Shown here: positions 9,946 through 17,400 of the stretch, one piece after another
Position numbering within the stretch: position 1 is the stretch's first letter
Layout of the letters: each line of letters starts with the position of its first letter
DNA from: Brachybacterium muris
GTDB lineage: Bacteria; Actinomycetota; Actinomycetes; Actinomycetales; Dermabacteraceae
Assembly (NCBI RefSeq): GCF_016907455.1
Contig: NZ_JAFBCB010000001.1
Span: 3,162,001 to 3,226,000 of the forward strand
Direction of reading: 5' to 3'
Length of the DNA stretch: 64,000 nucleotides
Translations under genes and position numbers: made by a program
Notes under the pieces: generated by a model
Database searches by the model: none
The model's input: only the letters and a program-made list of their open reading frames with translations
What the model was told of the DNA's origin: nothing

Positions 9946-10012
9946 GCGGCAGAGTACCGTCGGAGCAGGTCACCGCCCCGAGTCCCACCCCACCACGAAC
10001 AGGACCACAACG

Positions 10013-10555
10013 ATGACGTCGATGCCGCACCCTTACGACGAGACCGAGCCGATCATCCCGTGCCGGGTGGAGGAGGCCGTCAAGGTCCCCACTGCGGTGG
10101 TGAAGAAGAAGGACTTCCCGATGTACGAGATGTCGTCCCTGATGGACGGCACGTTCTCCCATCTGGCGGAGGCGCTGGCCGAGGTGGGGATCGCCCCGAT
10201 CGGACCCGCAGTGGCACTGCACCATCGGATGCCGGTGGACACCGCTGACCTCGAGGTGGGCTTCCCGATCGACAAGCCCCTGACCGAGACCCTCACCCTG
10301 CCCAGTGGGTACGAGGTGGTCGGGTCGGTGCTGCCTGGTGGGCGCGTGGGCGTGGTCTCGCATGTGGGCAGCTACGGCGGGCTCGCGGAGACCTGGGGCG
10401 CGTTCACCGAGGACATCGGGCTGTCCGGTGAGCAGATGGTGTACCCGTTCTGGGAGATGTACGTGACCGTGCCCACCCCGGAGGTGGACCCGTCGACCCT
10501 GCGCACGGACCTGTTCCACCTGCTGGAGCCGCGCAGCGGCGGCAGCGACAAGTAA
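10013..10555 (+). CDS. GyrI-like / AraC effector-binding domain protein
   Basis: The 180-residue protein consists of a single GyrI-like small-molecule-binding domain with no DNA-binding domain. The domain begins near residue 20 (VEEAVKVPTAVVKKKDF) and contains the conserved pattern HHRMPVDTADLEVGFPI and GGRVGVVSHVGSYGGL, ending in YPFWEMYVTVP. Such stand-alone domains bind hydrophobic or cationic ligands, or act as DNA gyrase inhibitors or hydrolases in some bacteria; the role here is not known. It lies 68 bp after the GH125 gene. The start could also be the ATG at 10022. Confidence 0.8.
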   Translation: MTSMPHPYDETEPIIPCRVEEAVKVPTAVVKKKDFPMYEMSSLMDGTFSHLAEALAEVGIAPIGPAVALHHRMPVDTADLEVGFPIDKPLTETLTLPSGYEVVGSVLPGGRVGVVSHVGSYGGLAETWGAFTEDIGLSGEQMVYPFWEMYVTVPTPEVDPSTLRTDLFHLLEPRSGGSDK

Positions 10556-10646
10556 CGACAGCGACGCCGGCAACACCGAGGGCAAGTAGGCGACCTGCGG
10601 GCCACGACCGCCGCGTGCACGGAGCCGAGTGCGGGCATCGAGCCGC

Positions 10647-10686
10647 AGATTTTGGGGTCTATCCGAGCGGATAAGCCCCAAAATCT
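10647..10686. repeat. Long inverted repeat downstream of dnaX
   Basis: The arms AGATTTTGGGG and CCCCAAAATCT pair over 11 bp, then after a two-base mismatch TATCCG pairs with CGGATA, leaving a 2-base loop. It is AT-rich against a GC-rich background. It lies between convergent genes (GyrI-like and dnaX) and could end both transcripts, although no clear T-run follows. The spacer 10556-10815 holds no gene. Confidence 0.8.
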
Positions 10687-10694
10687 ACGACTCG

Positions 10695-10804
10695 CCTGAC
10701 GCGCGGGTCGAACCCACCTGACGCGCGGATCGAACTCGCCTGACGCGCGGGTCGAACCCACCTGACGCGCGGGTCGAACCCACCTGACGCGCGGGTCGAA
10801 CCCA
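10695..10804. repeat. Five tandem 22-bp repeats after dnaX
   Basis: The unit is CCTGACGCGCGGGTCGAACC followed by CA, 22 bp. Copies start at 10695, 10717, 10739, 10761 and 10783; four are identical and the second has three changes. A sixth copy begins (CCTGACGC) and runs into the dnaX stop region at 10816. The units abut without spacers. Confidence 0.92.
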
Positions 10805-10815
10805 CCTGACGCTCC

Positions 10816-13800
10816 TCAGTACTCCGGACGCTCCTCGATCACTTCGAGCACCTTGCCGCCGAGCACGGTCTCGATGACCTCGCGGCCGGTGCGGCGCGTG
10901 TACTCCGCGTCCTCGTCGTCACGGGTGGCCCCGCCGGTGGGGTCGTCATCGGCGGGATCGGGTCCCGAGTCGCCTGCAGGGCCATTGCGCACCACCCCGA
11001 ACTTCCGATTGGCATTGCGGGAGGCAAGGGCGGCTTCCCGCGCCAGATCGGCACCGGAGCGCGGCCGCTGCTGGCCGTCGGCATCCTGCGAGGAGTCGGC
11101 ACCCTGCACGGAGCGATCCGCTGAGGGGACACCGCTCTGCTGCGGTGCAGACGCCGACTCCCGAACAGGCACAGGCGCAGCGGCCGTCGACGAGGGGGCC
11201 GCCTGGCCTGCCGAACCGAGCGAGCCGCGTGGATCTGGGGAACTGGCTGAGGAGCCTGGGTCGCTCGATGCCGGGGTATCCGTCGGCGTCGAGCCCGTCG
11301 GGGCGCCTGCACCGGTGGCCGGCCGCGAGCGCACCACACGCCCCTCGGCGAGCGCTCGGCGAAGGGCAGCCTGCCCGTAGGTGCGCGGCTCCCCCTCGGG
11401 GAGGCTGTCGCGGCCCTCGTCCTCGACCACGGGGATGTCCCCGTCATCGGCCGCGGGGGCGGAGGCGGGTGCGAAGGCGGGCGCAGTTGAGGTGCTGGGC
11501 GCGGGCACGGCGTCGTCCTGGCACGGCTGCGGGGACGGCACCTCGCGCTGCGGCCGGGCCGGCGCGGCTGTCGGTCCGTTCCCGCGCCAGGAGGAGTCCT
11601 CCGGGTCCGGCGGGAAGTGGTCCTCCGGCTCCGGCGGGTAGGGGTCGTCGGGCTCCGGAGGGTAGTCCTCCGGAGCCGCCGACGTGCGCGAGGCGCGTCC
11701 CTCTGGCCGAGGCGCGGACTCCGGCCGGGACTCTTGCTGCGGGGTGGCCTCGTGCTGGGGCGGTGCGGTCTGAGCCGGTCGCTCCTGCTCGGGGGCCTTT
11801 CGGGCCGACCCGCCCAGGGTGGCGACGGCGACGTCACCCCAGCTCTGCGCAGCACGATCCCGTGCCGAACCAGGGGGCGATGCGGGCGGGGCATCCTCCG
11901 CGTCCGACGCGGCTGCGGTGTGGGCCGAGCCGGAGTCGGAGCCCTGCGGGCGGGGAGCGCCTCGATCGCTGCCACCGCGCGGGCCAGCGGAACCGCCGGA
12001 CCCGCTACCCGGACCTCCGGAACCGCCACCCGGCCCCCCGGACCCGCCGCTGGATCCACCGGACCCACCACCGGGGCCAGGGTCCTCCCCCACCACGGCG
12101 TCCACCGTGACCTGCACCCGCATGATGCGCTGCACGGCCTCGGCCAGGTTCTGCGCCGCGGTGCCGCGCCGGAACGCCGACAGCAGCCCCTCCGTGCGGA
12201 AGCCCAGGATCAGCGTGGATCCCTCCGCGCCGTGCACATGGGAGTTCTGGGACAGAAGTGCCCAGCTGGGGCGCCTGATTTGGGCGAGCTCGTCCATGAT
12301 CGCGGACCAGTGCCCGCGCACCTCGTCGGGATCGAGGCCGCCGCCGCCACCGCTGTTCGGGGGCTGGGCGGGCGGCTGCACCGGGGCCGCGGGCTGCGCC
12401 GGAGCAGAGTCCTGCGCCGGGGCTTGGGGCTGCTCCTGCGCAGGTGGTCCCGCCGGCGGCGAGGTCGGGGCCGACGAGGCGGGCGGCTCCTGCGCAGGGG
12501 CCTGCTCAGGAGCGTCGTCGAGCGCCCGGGCGGAGGGCGCGGAGGCGGCGGAAGGAGGCTGAGACTGCTGCGCCGGAGGTTGGGACTCCTGCTGCTGGGC
12601 GGGCGCCGGCGGCTGCGCCGGTGCGCGCACCCCTCGCGCCTGGCGGGCGGCGTCGGCCCTCTCCTGGGCGATGCGGCGTGCCTCGTCACGTCCCGACCCG
12701 CCAGCGGGCCCGGCCTCACGATCCGCTTGCGCCCCGGGGGCGGCACCACCGGGCGCACCGGCCTGCCCGGCCACCGCGCCGGCACCCGTCTGGTCACGCA
12801 GCACCAGGCGCGCGGCGAGCAGCTCCAGGTGCACGCGCGGCGAGGTGGCCCCGCTCATCGTGGACAGCGTCTCGTGGACCAGCTCACCGGCCGTGGACAG
12901 GTCCACCGGCTGGAAGGTGGAGGCCTGGGCGTGCATGCGCTCGAGGTCGTCCGCCGGGATGTGCGGCAGCAGGTCACCGCCGCGATCGGGCACGGCGGCC
13001 AGCACGATCAGGTCCCGGATCCGCTCCAGCAGGTCCTCCACGAAGCGGCGCGGCTCATGACCGGTGGAGATGACCTCCTCCACCACTCCGTACAGGGTGC
13101 CGGCATCACGCTGGGAGATCGCCTCCACCGCACGGTCCAGCAGGGCGGTGTCGGTGAAGCCCAGCAGAGCGATCGCGGTGGGGAAGTCCAGGCCGTCGTC
13201 CCCGGCGCCGGCCATCAGCTGGTCCAGCACCGACATCGAGTCACGCGCCGAGCCGCCACCGGCGCGCACCACCAGCGGCAGCACGCCGTCGCCCACGGGG
13301 ACCTGCTCGGCATCGCACACCTCCCGCAGGTACGGGCCCAGCACCTGCGGGGGGATCAGACGGAAGGGGTAGTGGTGGGTGCGGGAGCGGATGGTGCCGA
13401 TGACCTTGTCCGGCTCCGTGGTGGCGAACACGAACTTCACGTGCTCCGGGGGCTCCTCCACCAGCTTCAGCAGGGCGTTGAACCCGGCGGAGGTGACCAT
13501 GTGGGCCTCGTCGATGATGAACACCTTGAAGCGGTCCCGCACGGGCGCGAAGGAGGCGCGCTCTCGCAGCTCACGGGCATCATCCACACCACCGTGGCTG
13601 GCGGCGTCGATCTCCACCACGTCCAGGCTGCCGGCACCGTCGCGGGCCAGGTCACGACAGGAATCGCACTCGCCGCAGGGGGTGTCGGTGGGGCCCTGGG
13701 CGCAGTTCAGGCAGCGCGCAAGAATGCGGGCCGAGGTCGTCTTCCCGCAGCCGCGCGGCCCGGAGAACAGGTAGGCGTGGCCGATCCGGCCGGCGTTCAG

Positions 13801-13896
13801 CGCACGCCGCAGGGGCGTGGTGACATGGTCCTGGCCGATCACCTCGGCGAAGGACTCCGGACGGTATCGACGGTACAGAGCAGTGGCCACCCCCAC
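10816..13896 (-). CDS. dnaX: DNA polymerase III subunits gamma/tau
   Basis: This is the clamp-loader ATPase. The first ~370 residues are the conserved motor: Walker A GPRGCGKTT at 46-54, zinc-finger Cys 65, 74, 77 and 80, the Walker B/DEAH-type box VFIIDEAH, and sensor FVFATTEPDKV. A tau-like DNA/holoenzyme-binding piece (WSAIMDELAQIRRPSWALL) lies near 540-560. The protein is unusually long (1026 residues) because of Pro/Ala/Gln-rich and Gly/Ser-rich linkers before and after that piece. The GTG at 13896 is the longest start; the GTG at 13890 gives the conventional N-terminus (ATALYRRYRPE). Tandem repeats follow the stop. Confidence 0.96.
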   Translation of the reverse strand: MGVATALYRRYRPESFAEVIGQDHVTTPLRRALNAGRIGHAYLFSGPRGCGKTTSARILARCLNCAQGPTDTPCGECDSCRDLARDGAGSLDVVEIDAASHGGVDDARELRERASFAPVRDRFKVFIIDEAHMVTSAGFNALLKLVEEPPEHVKFVFATTEPDKVIGTIRSRTHHYPFRLIPPQVLGPYLREVCDAEQVPVGDGVLPLVVRAGGGSARDSMSVLDQLMAGAGDDGLDFPTAIALLGFTDTALLDRAVEAISQRDAGTLYGVVEEVISTGHEPRRFVEDLLERIRDLIVLAAVPDRGGDLLPHIPADDLERMHAQASTFQPVDLSTAGELVHETLSTMSGATSPRVHLELLAARLVLRDQTGAGAVAGQAGAPGGAAPGAQADREAGPAGGSGRDEARRIAQERADAARQARGVRAPAQPPAPAQQQESQPPAQQSQPPSAASAPSARALDDAPEQAPAQEPPASSAPTSPPAGPPAQEQPQAPAQDSAPAQPAAPVQPPAQPPNSGGGGGLDPDEVRGHWSAIMDELAQIRRPSWALLSQNSHVHGAEGSTLILGFRTEGLLSAFRRGTAAQNLAEAVQRIMRVQVTVDAVVGEDPGPGGGSGGSSGGSGGPGGGSGGPGSGSGGSAGPRGGSDRGAPRPQGSDSGSAHTAAASDAEDAPPASPPGSARDRAAQSWGDVAVATLGGSARKAPEQERPAQTAPPQHEATPQQESRPESAPRPEGRASRTSAAPEDYPPEPDDPYPPEPEDHFPPDPEDSSWRGNGPTAAPARPQREVPSPQPCQDDAVPAPSTSTAPAFAPASAPAADDGDIPVVEDEGRDSLPEGEPRTYGQAALRRALAEGRVVRSRPATGAGAPTGSTPTDTPASSDPGSSASSPDPRGSLGSAGQAAPSSTAAAPVPVRESASAPQQSGVPSADRSVQGADSSQDADGQQRPRSGADLAREAALASRNANRKFGVVRNGPAGDSGPDPADDDPTGGATRDDEDAEYTRRTGREVIETVLGGKVLEVIEERPEY

Positions 13897-13935
13897 AGGC
13901 TAGTGGAGGGGACTGTCAGTCGGAGCCGCTGTGGA

Positions 13936-14883
13936 TCAGTCCGAGGCCCCGCCGGGCTCATCGTCCGGCGCCGACGGGGCGTCATCAGAAGCACCCAGCT
14001 GGGACCGGCGCCGCCTGAGCCTGCCCAGGGTCATCCAGAACACCAGCAGCACGAACGCCACCGGGATGCCGACGTCGAACACCCAGTCGGGCACGTCGAA
14101 CGGCAACGAGAACGAAAGCTCCGGGATCCAACCGAGCAGGGTCTCGCGCAGCCATGCCAGAGCGCGGCCAATCGGCCCCAGGATCGCGTCGATCCACTCC
14201 CCCACCGGGCGCAGCAGCTCCGCGATCCACTCCACCGGCGGGCGGATCAGGGACTCGACCCACTCCCGCAGCGGGCGCAGGAGGCCACTGAACAGCGCGC
14301 CGATGCCCAGCAGCGGGATCAGGTACTTCGCGGCCGTGAACGCGGCACTGACCAGAGCGAACCGCGCCGGGTGGGCGATACGTCGCTGTTCACGGTGCCA
14401 GGAGGCGCTGCCCTTCTCGGGCACGAGCGGAGTTGGGTAGAAACCGCCCATCCGCTCCCCCTCCGCACCGCCCAGCACATCCACCTCGCCCTTGCCGCCC
14501 AACCCGGCGGTGCTCACCCGGATCCGCTCGGCGATGCGCAGCTTCCCGTTCTCATCGGGGCGTCGCACCGCATAGTCGACCTTCATGAAGTAGTCCTCGG
14601 CGCTGAACGCGAGGCCGTCCGCCGCACCGCTGACCTCGCCGCCGGCCGCCTCCCGGGCCCCGGAGCCCACGCTCACCGTCTCGGTGCGAGGCTTCGACTC
14701 CCGGCGGGGGTCGTGGAAGACGCCGTCGATGATCACTGTGGCCCAGGTGTCCATCACGCCGTGACGCGCCCGCACCACGTAGGTGTGGCCCCCGACGGTC
14801 CCGCGGTACACGGTGACCTGGGGCTGCTTCGAGGTCTCGTCGACGGGCTCGGTGGTCGTCCCGGCGGGCTGGGTGGTGGCCAT
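13936..14883 (-). CDS. Membrane-anchored protein with 11-residue Trp repeats
   Basis: The function of this 315-residue protein is unknown. A hydrophilic N-terminal half (to ~residue 165; VTVYRGTVGGHTYVVRARHG) is followed by a hydrophobic stretch (~190-202). Next come four copies of an 11-residue unit at residues 203-246: RPLREWVESLI, RPPVEWIAELL, RPVGEWIDAIL, and a weaker GPIGRALAWLR. A final helix (VFDVGIPVAFVLLVFWMTL) precedes a charged tail. The ATG at 14883 has GGAG just upstream. It lies 75 bp after the last norB-operon gene on the same strand and might be read with it. Confidence 0.7.
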   Translation of the reverse strand: MATTQPAGTTTEPVDETSKQPQVTVYRGTVGGHTYVVRARHGVMDTWATVIIDGVFHDPRRESKPRTETVSVGSGAREAAGGEVSGAADGLAFSAEDYFMKVDYAVRRPDENGKLRIAERIRVSTAGLGGKGEVDVLGGAEGERMGGFYPTPLVPEKGSASWHREQRRIAHPARFALVSAAFTAAKYLIPLLGIGALFSGLLRPLREWVESLIRPPVEWIAELLRPVGEWIDAILGPIGRALAWLRETLLGWIPELSFSLPFDVPDWVFDVGIPVAFVLLVFWMTLGRLRRRRSQLGASDDAPSAPDDEPGGASD

Positions 14884-14958
14884 GTCTCCAGCCTGCCGAA
14901 TCTCACCGCGCGCTGCCATCGACCCAATGGCCGAGGCCGGGCCGACGAAGGGATGAGA

Positions 14959-15115
14959 TCAGAAGAGGATGAAGCAACCGGCCCCGAACAGGATCAGGAA
15001 CGCGAACAGGGCGAAGCTCATGAAATTGTTCTCGGCCGCGGTGGGTTCGCGGTCCTCGGGGACCCAGTCGTCCTCGTGTGCGGTGCTCACTGGTGCACCA
15101 TCCTTAGTGCGGCCT
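14959..15115 (-). pseudogene. Small single-helix protein, 5' end cut off by IS110
   Basis: This is the larger part of a 59-residue gene whose first ten codons lie beyond the IS110 element, at 16536-16565. Joining the two sides at the shared GCGGCCT restores MSSLSQPLGR-TKDGAPVSTA..., with the ATG overlapping the upstream stop codon as elsewhere in this operon. The protein has an acidic N-terminal half and one C-terminal helix (FMSFALFAFLILFGAGCFIL), typical of a small membrane subunit. A 43-residue version could still be made from the GTG at 15090, which has AAGGA nearby. No family is recognised. Confidence 0.75.
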
Positions 15116-15323
15116 TGTTCGGTAAGGTCGTGACCACTCGGTCCCGGTGGGTGCACGGCCATTTGTGCGTGCCGTTCGACGGCCACGATGAGTTCTGCCG
15201 GCCCCGCCGGGCCGAGGCCATCTGAACGGCGTCAGGAACATGCCCCTTTGAGGGCCGAGCAGTGAGCTTCCGGCAGATGACCTCCACCAAGTGGTGCTCC
15301 TTCGATGAACCTGGAGTACGCGC
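15116..15323 (+). ncRNA. Candidate bridge RNA region of the IS110 element
   Basis: This 208-bp non-coding left end precedes the transposase gene. IS110-family elements are known to make a structured bridge RNA from such a non-coding end; its two loops guide target and donor recognition. GC-rich foldback sequence is visible (CGGCCC-CGC-CGGGCCG near 15202-15219). I could not fold it or locate the guide loops by eye, so the RNA itself is inferred from the family and from the length of the leader. Confidence 0.45.
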
Positions 15324-16542
15324 ATGTATGTCGGATGGGACTGGGGCAATACCACCCATGCTGTCGCTGTGATCGATGACCAGGGCCAGGTGATCGACCG
15401 CTGGCCCTGCCCCCACACCGAGGACGGGATTCGAGCCACCCTGGCCCGCCTGGCCAGCCACGGCCCTCCGGCTAGGCTGCCGGTCGCGATCGAGACCACC
15501 CGCGGGCTGGTGATCGACCGTCTCCTGACCGCCGGGCATCCCGTGGTCCCGGTCCATCCCAACGCGTTCAACGCCGTCCGTCCCCGCTGGGGCGCTGCCC
15601 GCGCCAAGGACGACCCCGGCGACGCGTTCAAGCTCGCCGACTACCTCCGCACCGACGGGCACCGCCTGCGGACCCTGCGCCCGACCGAGCAGGCGACCCT
15701 CGAGCTGCAAGCGCTGGTCCGGGCCCGCGAGGACCAGGTCACCGCCCGCGTGGCCGCGACCAACCAGCTCGCCGCCCTGCTGGCCGAGCACTGGCCCGGC
15801 GCCGGGGTGGTGTTCGCCCGCCTGGACTCCGATATCGCCCTGGCCTTCTGCGACAGGTTCCCCACCCCAGCCTCGGCCAAGCACCTGGCCCCGGCCAGAA
15901 TGCGGGACTGGCTCGCCCGGCAGCACTACTCCGGCCGCGTCGACCCCGCTGCCCTGGTGGCCAGGCTTCGTGGGGCCCCCGCGCCTGCCTCGCGGCTCGG
16001 TGAGGAGACGATCACCGCGCTGGTTCGCACACAGGTCCAGGTCATCCGGGCCCTCAGAACAGCGATCGATGACCTTGAAGCCCAGATCGAGACGGCTCTG
16101 GCCGCCCATTCCTGGGCAGCGTTGATCCAGCCCCTGCCCCGGGTGGGGATCGTCAACCTCGCCCAGATCATCGGGGAGATCGGACCGTTGCTCGAACACG
16201 CCTCCAACGCTGACCAGCTCGCCGCCGAGGCAGGCGTCGTGCCCGTCACCCGCGCCTCGGGTAAATCCCACGCGGTCGTGTTCCGCTACGCCACCAACCG
16301 GCGGGCCCGCCAAGCCCTGGTCCGCTGGGCAGACAACTCCCGCCACGCCTCGCCCTGGGCGAAGAACATTTACGAGACCGCACGCGCCCAGGGCAAACGC
16401 CATGCCCATGCCGTGCGGATCCTGGCCCGGGCCTGGCTGCGGATCATCTACGCCTGCTGGCGCGACGGCACCTGCTACGACCCCGCCACCCACCAAGCCC
16501 ACAGAACCGACAGAACACACAAAACCACCGCTCTCGCGGCCT
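15116..16542 (+). mobile_element. IS110-family insertion sequence, ~1.43 kb
   Basis: The element carries one DEDD transposase gene and a ~210-bp non-coding left end. It has no terminal inverted repeats, as expected for IS110. A 7-bp identity, GCGGCCT, at 15109-15115 and 16536-16542 marks the two junctions. Deleting one copy plus everything between restores the host gene in frame, so the boundaries are fixed to within those 7 bp (unit length 1427 bp). The transposase stop codon TAG (16542-16544) is completed by flanking DNA. Confidence 0.85.
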
Positions 16543-16544
16543 AG
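15324..16544 (+). CDS. IS110-family transposase (DEDD/RuvC-like)
   Basis: This 406-residue recombinase mobilises the element. The N-terminal RuvC-like domain starts at once (YVGWDWGNTTHAVAVID, first Asp at residue 6), followed by the second acidic residue in VAIETTRG and the pair in AKDDPGDAFKLADYL. A coiled middle part leads to the Tnp_IS116/IS110/IS902 C-terminal domain (PLPRVGIVNLAQIIGEIG) and the region TRASGKSHAVVFRY, which holds the probable catalytic Ser. All key residues seem present, so it is probably active. The ATG at 15324 follows the long leader; the stop lies at the right junction. Confidence 0.95.
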   Translation: MYVGWDWGNTTHAVAVIDDQGQVIDRWPCPHTEDGIRATLARLASHGPPARLPVAIETTRGLVIDRLLTAGHPVVPVHPNAFNAVRPRWGAARAKDDPGDAFKLADYLRTDGHRLRTLRPTEQATLELQALVRAREDQVTARVAATNQLAALLAEHWPGAGVVFARLDSDIALAFCDRFPTPASAKHLAPARMRDWLARQHYSGRVDPAALVARLRGAPAPASRLGEETITALVRTQVQVIRALRTAIDDLEAQIETALAAHSWAALIQPLPRVGIVNLAQIIGEIGPLLEHASNADQLAAEAGVVPVTRASGKSHAVVFRYATNRRARQALVRWADNSRHASPWAKNIYETARAQGKRHAHAVRILARAWLRIIYACWRDGTCYDPATHQAHRTDRTHKTTALAA

Positions 16545-16565
16545 AGGTTGACTCAGGGAACTCAT
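16536..16565 (-). pseudogene. First ten codons of the IS110-interrupted small gene
   Basis: The ATG at 16565 overlaps the TGA of the preceding operon gene (TGATG) and reads MSSLSQPLGR up to the IS junction. The same 12-mer GGAACTCATCAG also forms the start of the preceding gene (16979-16990). On the far side of the element the frame continues at 15108. Alone, this fragment reads on into the element and encodes nothing useful. Confidence 0.7.
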
Positions 16566-16987
16566 CAGATCACTCCTAGTCTGCTCAGTTCGGTGACGGT
16601 CGAGATCGCGAGGATCACGAACACGACCGTGATGAACGCGGTGTAGGTCCAGCGGTGGCGGTGGTCGGCCCGCCAGAACCGCCGCAGGCTGACCACGCCG
16701 TTGACAGCGGCGATCGCGCACAGCGCCAGGCCCACCGGCGCCGCCACCCAGCCGGCGAGGCTGAGGATCGGGATCAGCACGGGGATCGCCACGTAGGTGA
16801 TGACGCAGCGCAGCGCCGAGATCACCACCGAGACCCGGAACGCCTTGTGCGCCCCCTCTCCGGAGCGCAGGTCGGTGCCGGTGATGCCGAGCAGGCGTCG
16901 CATCGCACGGTCCGCGGTGCCGTCGGAGCGGAACCGGCCAGGGCGCGCTGCCGGGACGTCGACGCCCTGCAGCTCGGAGGAACTCAT
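16565..16987 (-). CDS. Small membrane protein of the norB operon (140 aa)
   Basis: A hydrophilic N-terminal ~50 residues (PGRFRSDGTADRAMRRLLG) is followed by three hydrophobic helices at about 50-70, 75-95 and 113-132, with a basic loop RRFWRADHRHRW between the last two. I do not recognise the family. Its ATG overlaps the stop of the upstream gene, and its own TGA overlaps the ATG of the small gene broken by IS110, so it is translationally coupled on both sides. That supports a role with the NO reductase or slipin; the function itself is inference only. Confidence 0.75.
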   Translation of the reverse strand: MSSSELQGVDVPAARPGRFRSDGTADRAMRRLLGITGTDLRSGEGAHKAFRVSVVISALRCVITYVAIPVLIPILSLAGWVAAPVGLALCAIAAVNGVVSLRRFWRADHRHRWTYTAFITVVFVILAISTVTELSRLGVI

Positions 16988-17400
16988 CAGTGGGCCTCGG
17001 ATCCCTGGTCGTGCGCGGCCGGCTCGGCGTCACGCGCGTCCTCGGCCCGGCCCTTGGCCCGCCCGTGCCGGATCAGGCTCATCGCACCCATCCCGGCGGC
17101 CACCAGGCCCACGATGCCGATCAGCCCGCCGATGAAGAATCCCCAGTACAGCGGCTGCATGCGGATAGCCGAGTCCTCCACCCCCATGCCGCTGCCGATG
17201 AGGATCCCGAAGAACGGGGCCAGCAGCGCCACGACCACCCCGAGCAGCACCCTCCACAGTCCGGGCGGGGTGGGCACCAGATGCACCGGTCGGCCCGGGG
17301 GCACGGGGGCGTCGTGGTCGGCCTGCGGGGTGGCCGTGGGCGGGACGGTCGTGGTGGGGGCGCCTGCTGTGGCGCCCTGGGTGGAGGTGGTGTCGTTCAT
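16987..17400 (-). CDS. Two-helix membrane protein of the norB operon (137 aa)
   Basis: A Thr/Pro-rich, probably disordered N-terminus (~45 residues) precedes two hydrophobic helices (about 48-68 and 84-107, the second Gly-rich: GFFIGGLIGIVGLVAAGMGA) and a charged C-terminal tail. The family is not recognised. The start overlaps the slipin stop by 4 bp and the stop overlaps the next ATG, so all three are made from one message. A small accessory or scaffold subunit is a reasonable inference, but nothing catalytic is visible. Confidence 0.75.
   Translation of the reverse strand: MNDTTSTQGATAGAPTTTVPPTATPQADHDAPVPPGRPVHLVPTPPGLWRVLLGVVVALLAPFFGILIGSGMGVEDSAIRMQPLYWGFFIGGLIGIVGLVAAGMGAMSLIRHGRAKGRAEDARDAEPAAHDQGSEAH

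Noticed and set aside
13897-13935. Signal-recognition-particle RNA gene next to dnaX
   Set aside because: The gap is only 39 bp; no ffs-like hairpin is present there or in other spacers I read.
11617-15225. A 1202-codon plus-strand open frame
   Set aside because: It runs antisense to dnaX and neighbouring genes, is Arg/Gly/Leu-rich without any motif, and arises from the codon bias of GC-rich DNA on the opposite strand.
15087-17033. A 648-codon minus-strand frame through the IS110 element
   Set aside because: It is antisense to the transposase and joins unrelated pieces; only its short MSSLSQPLGR segment at the IS border is real.
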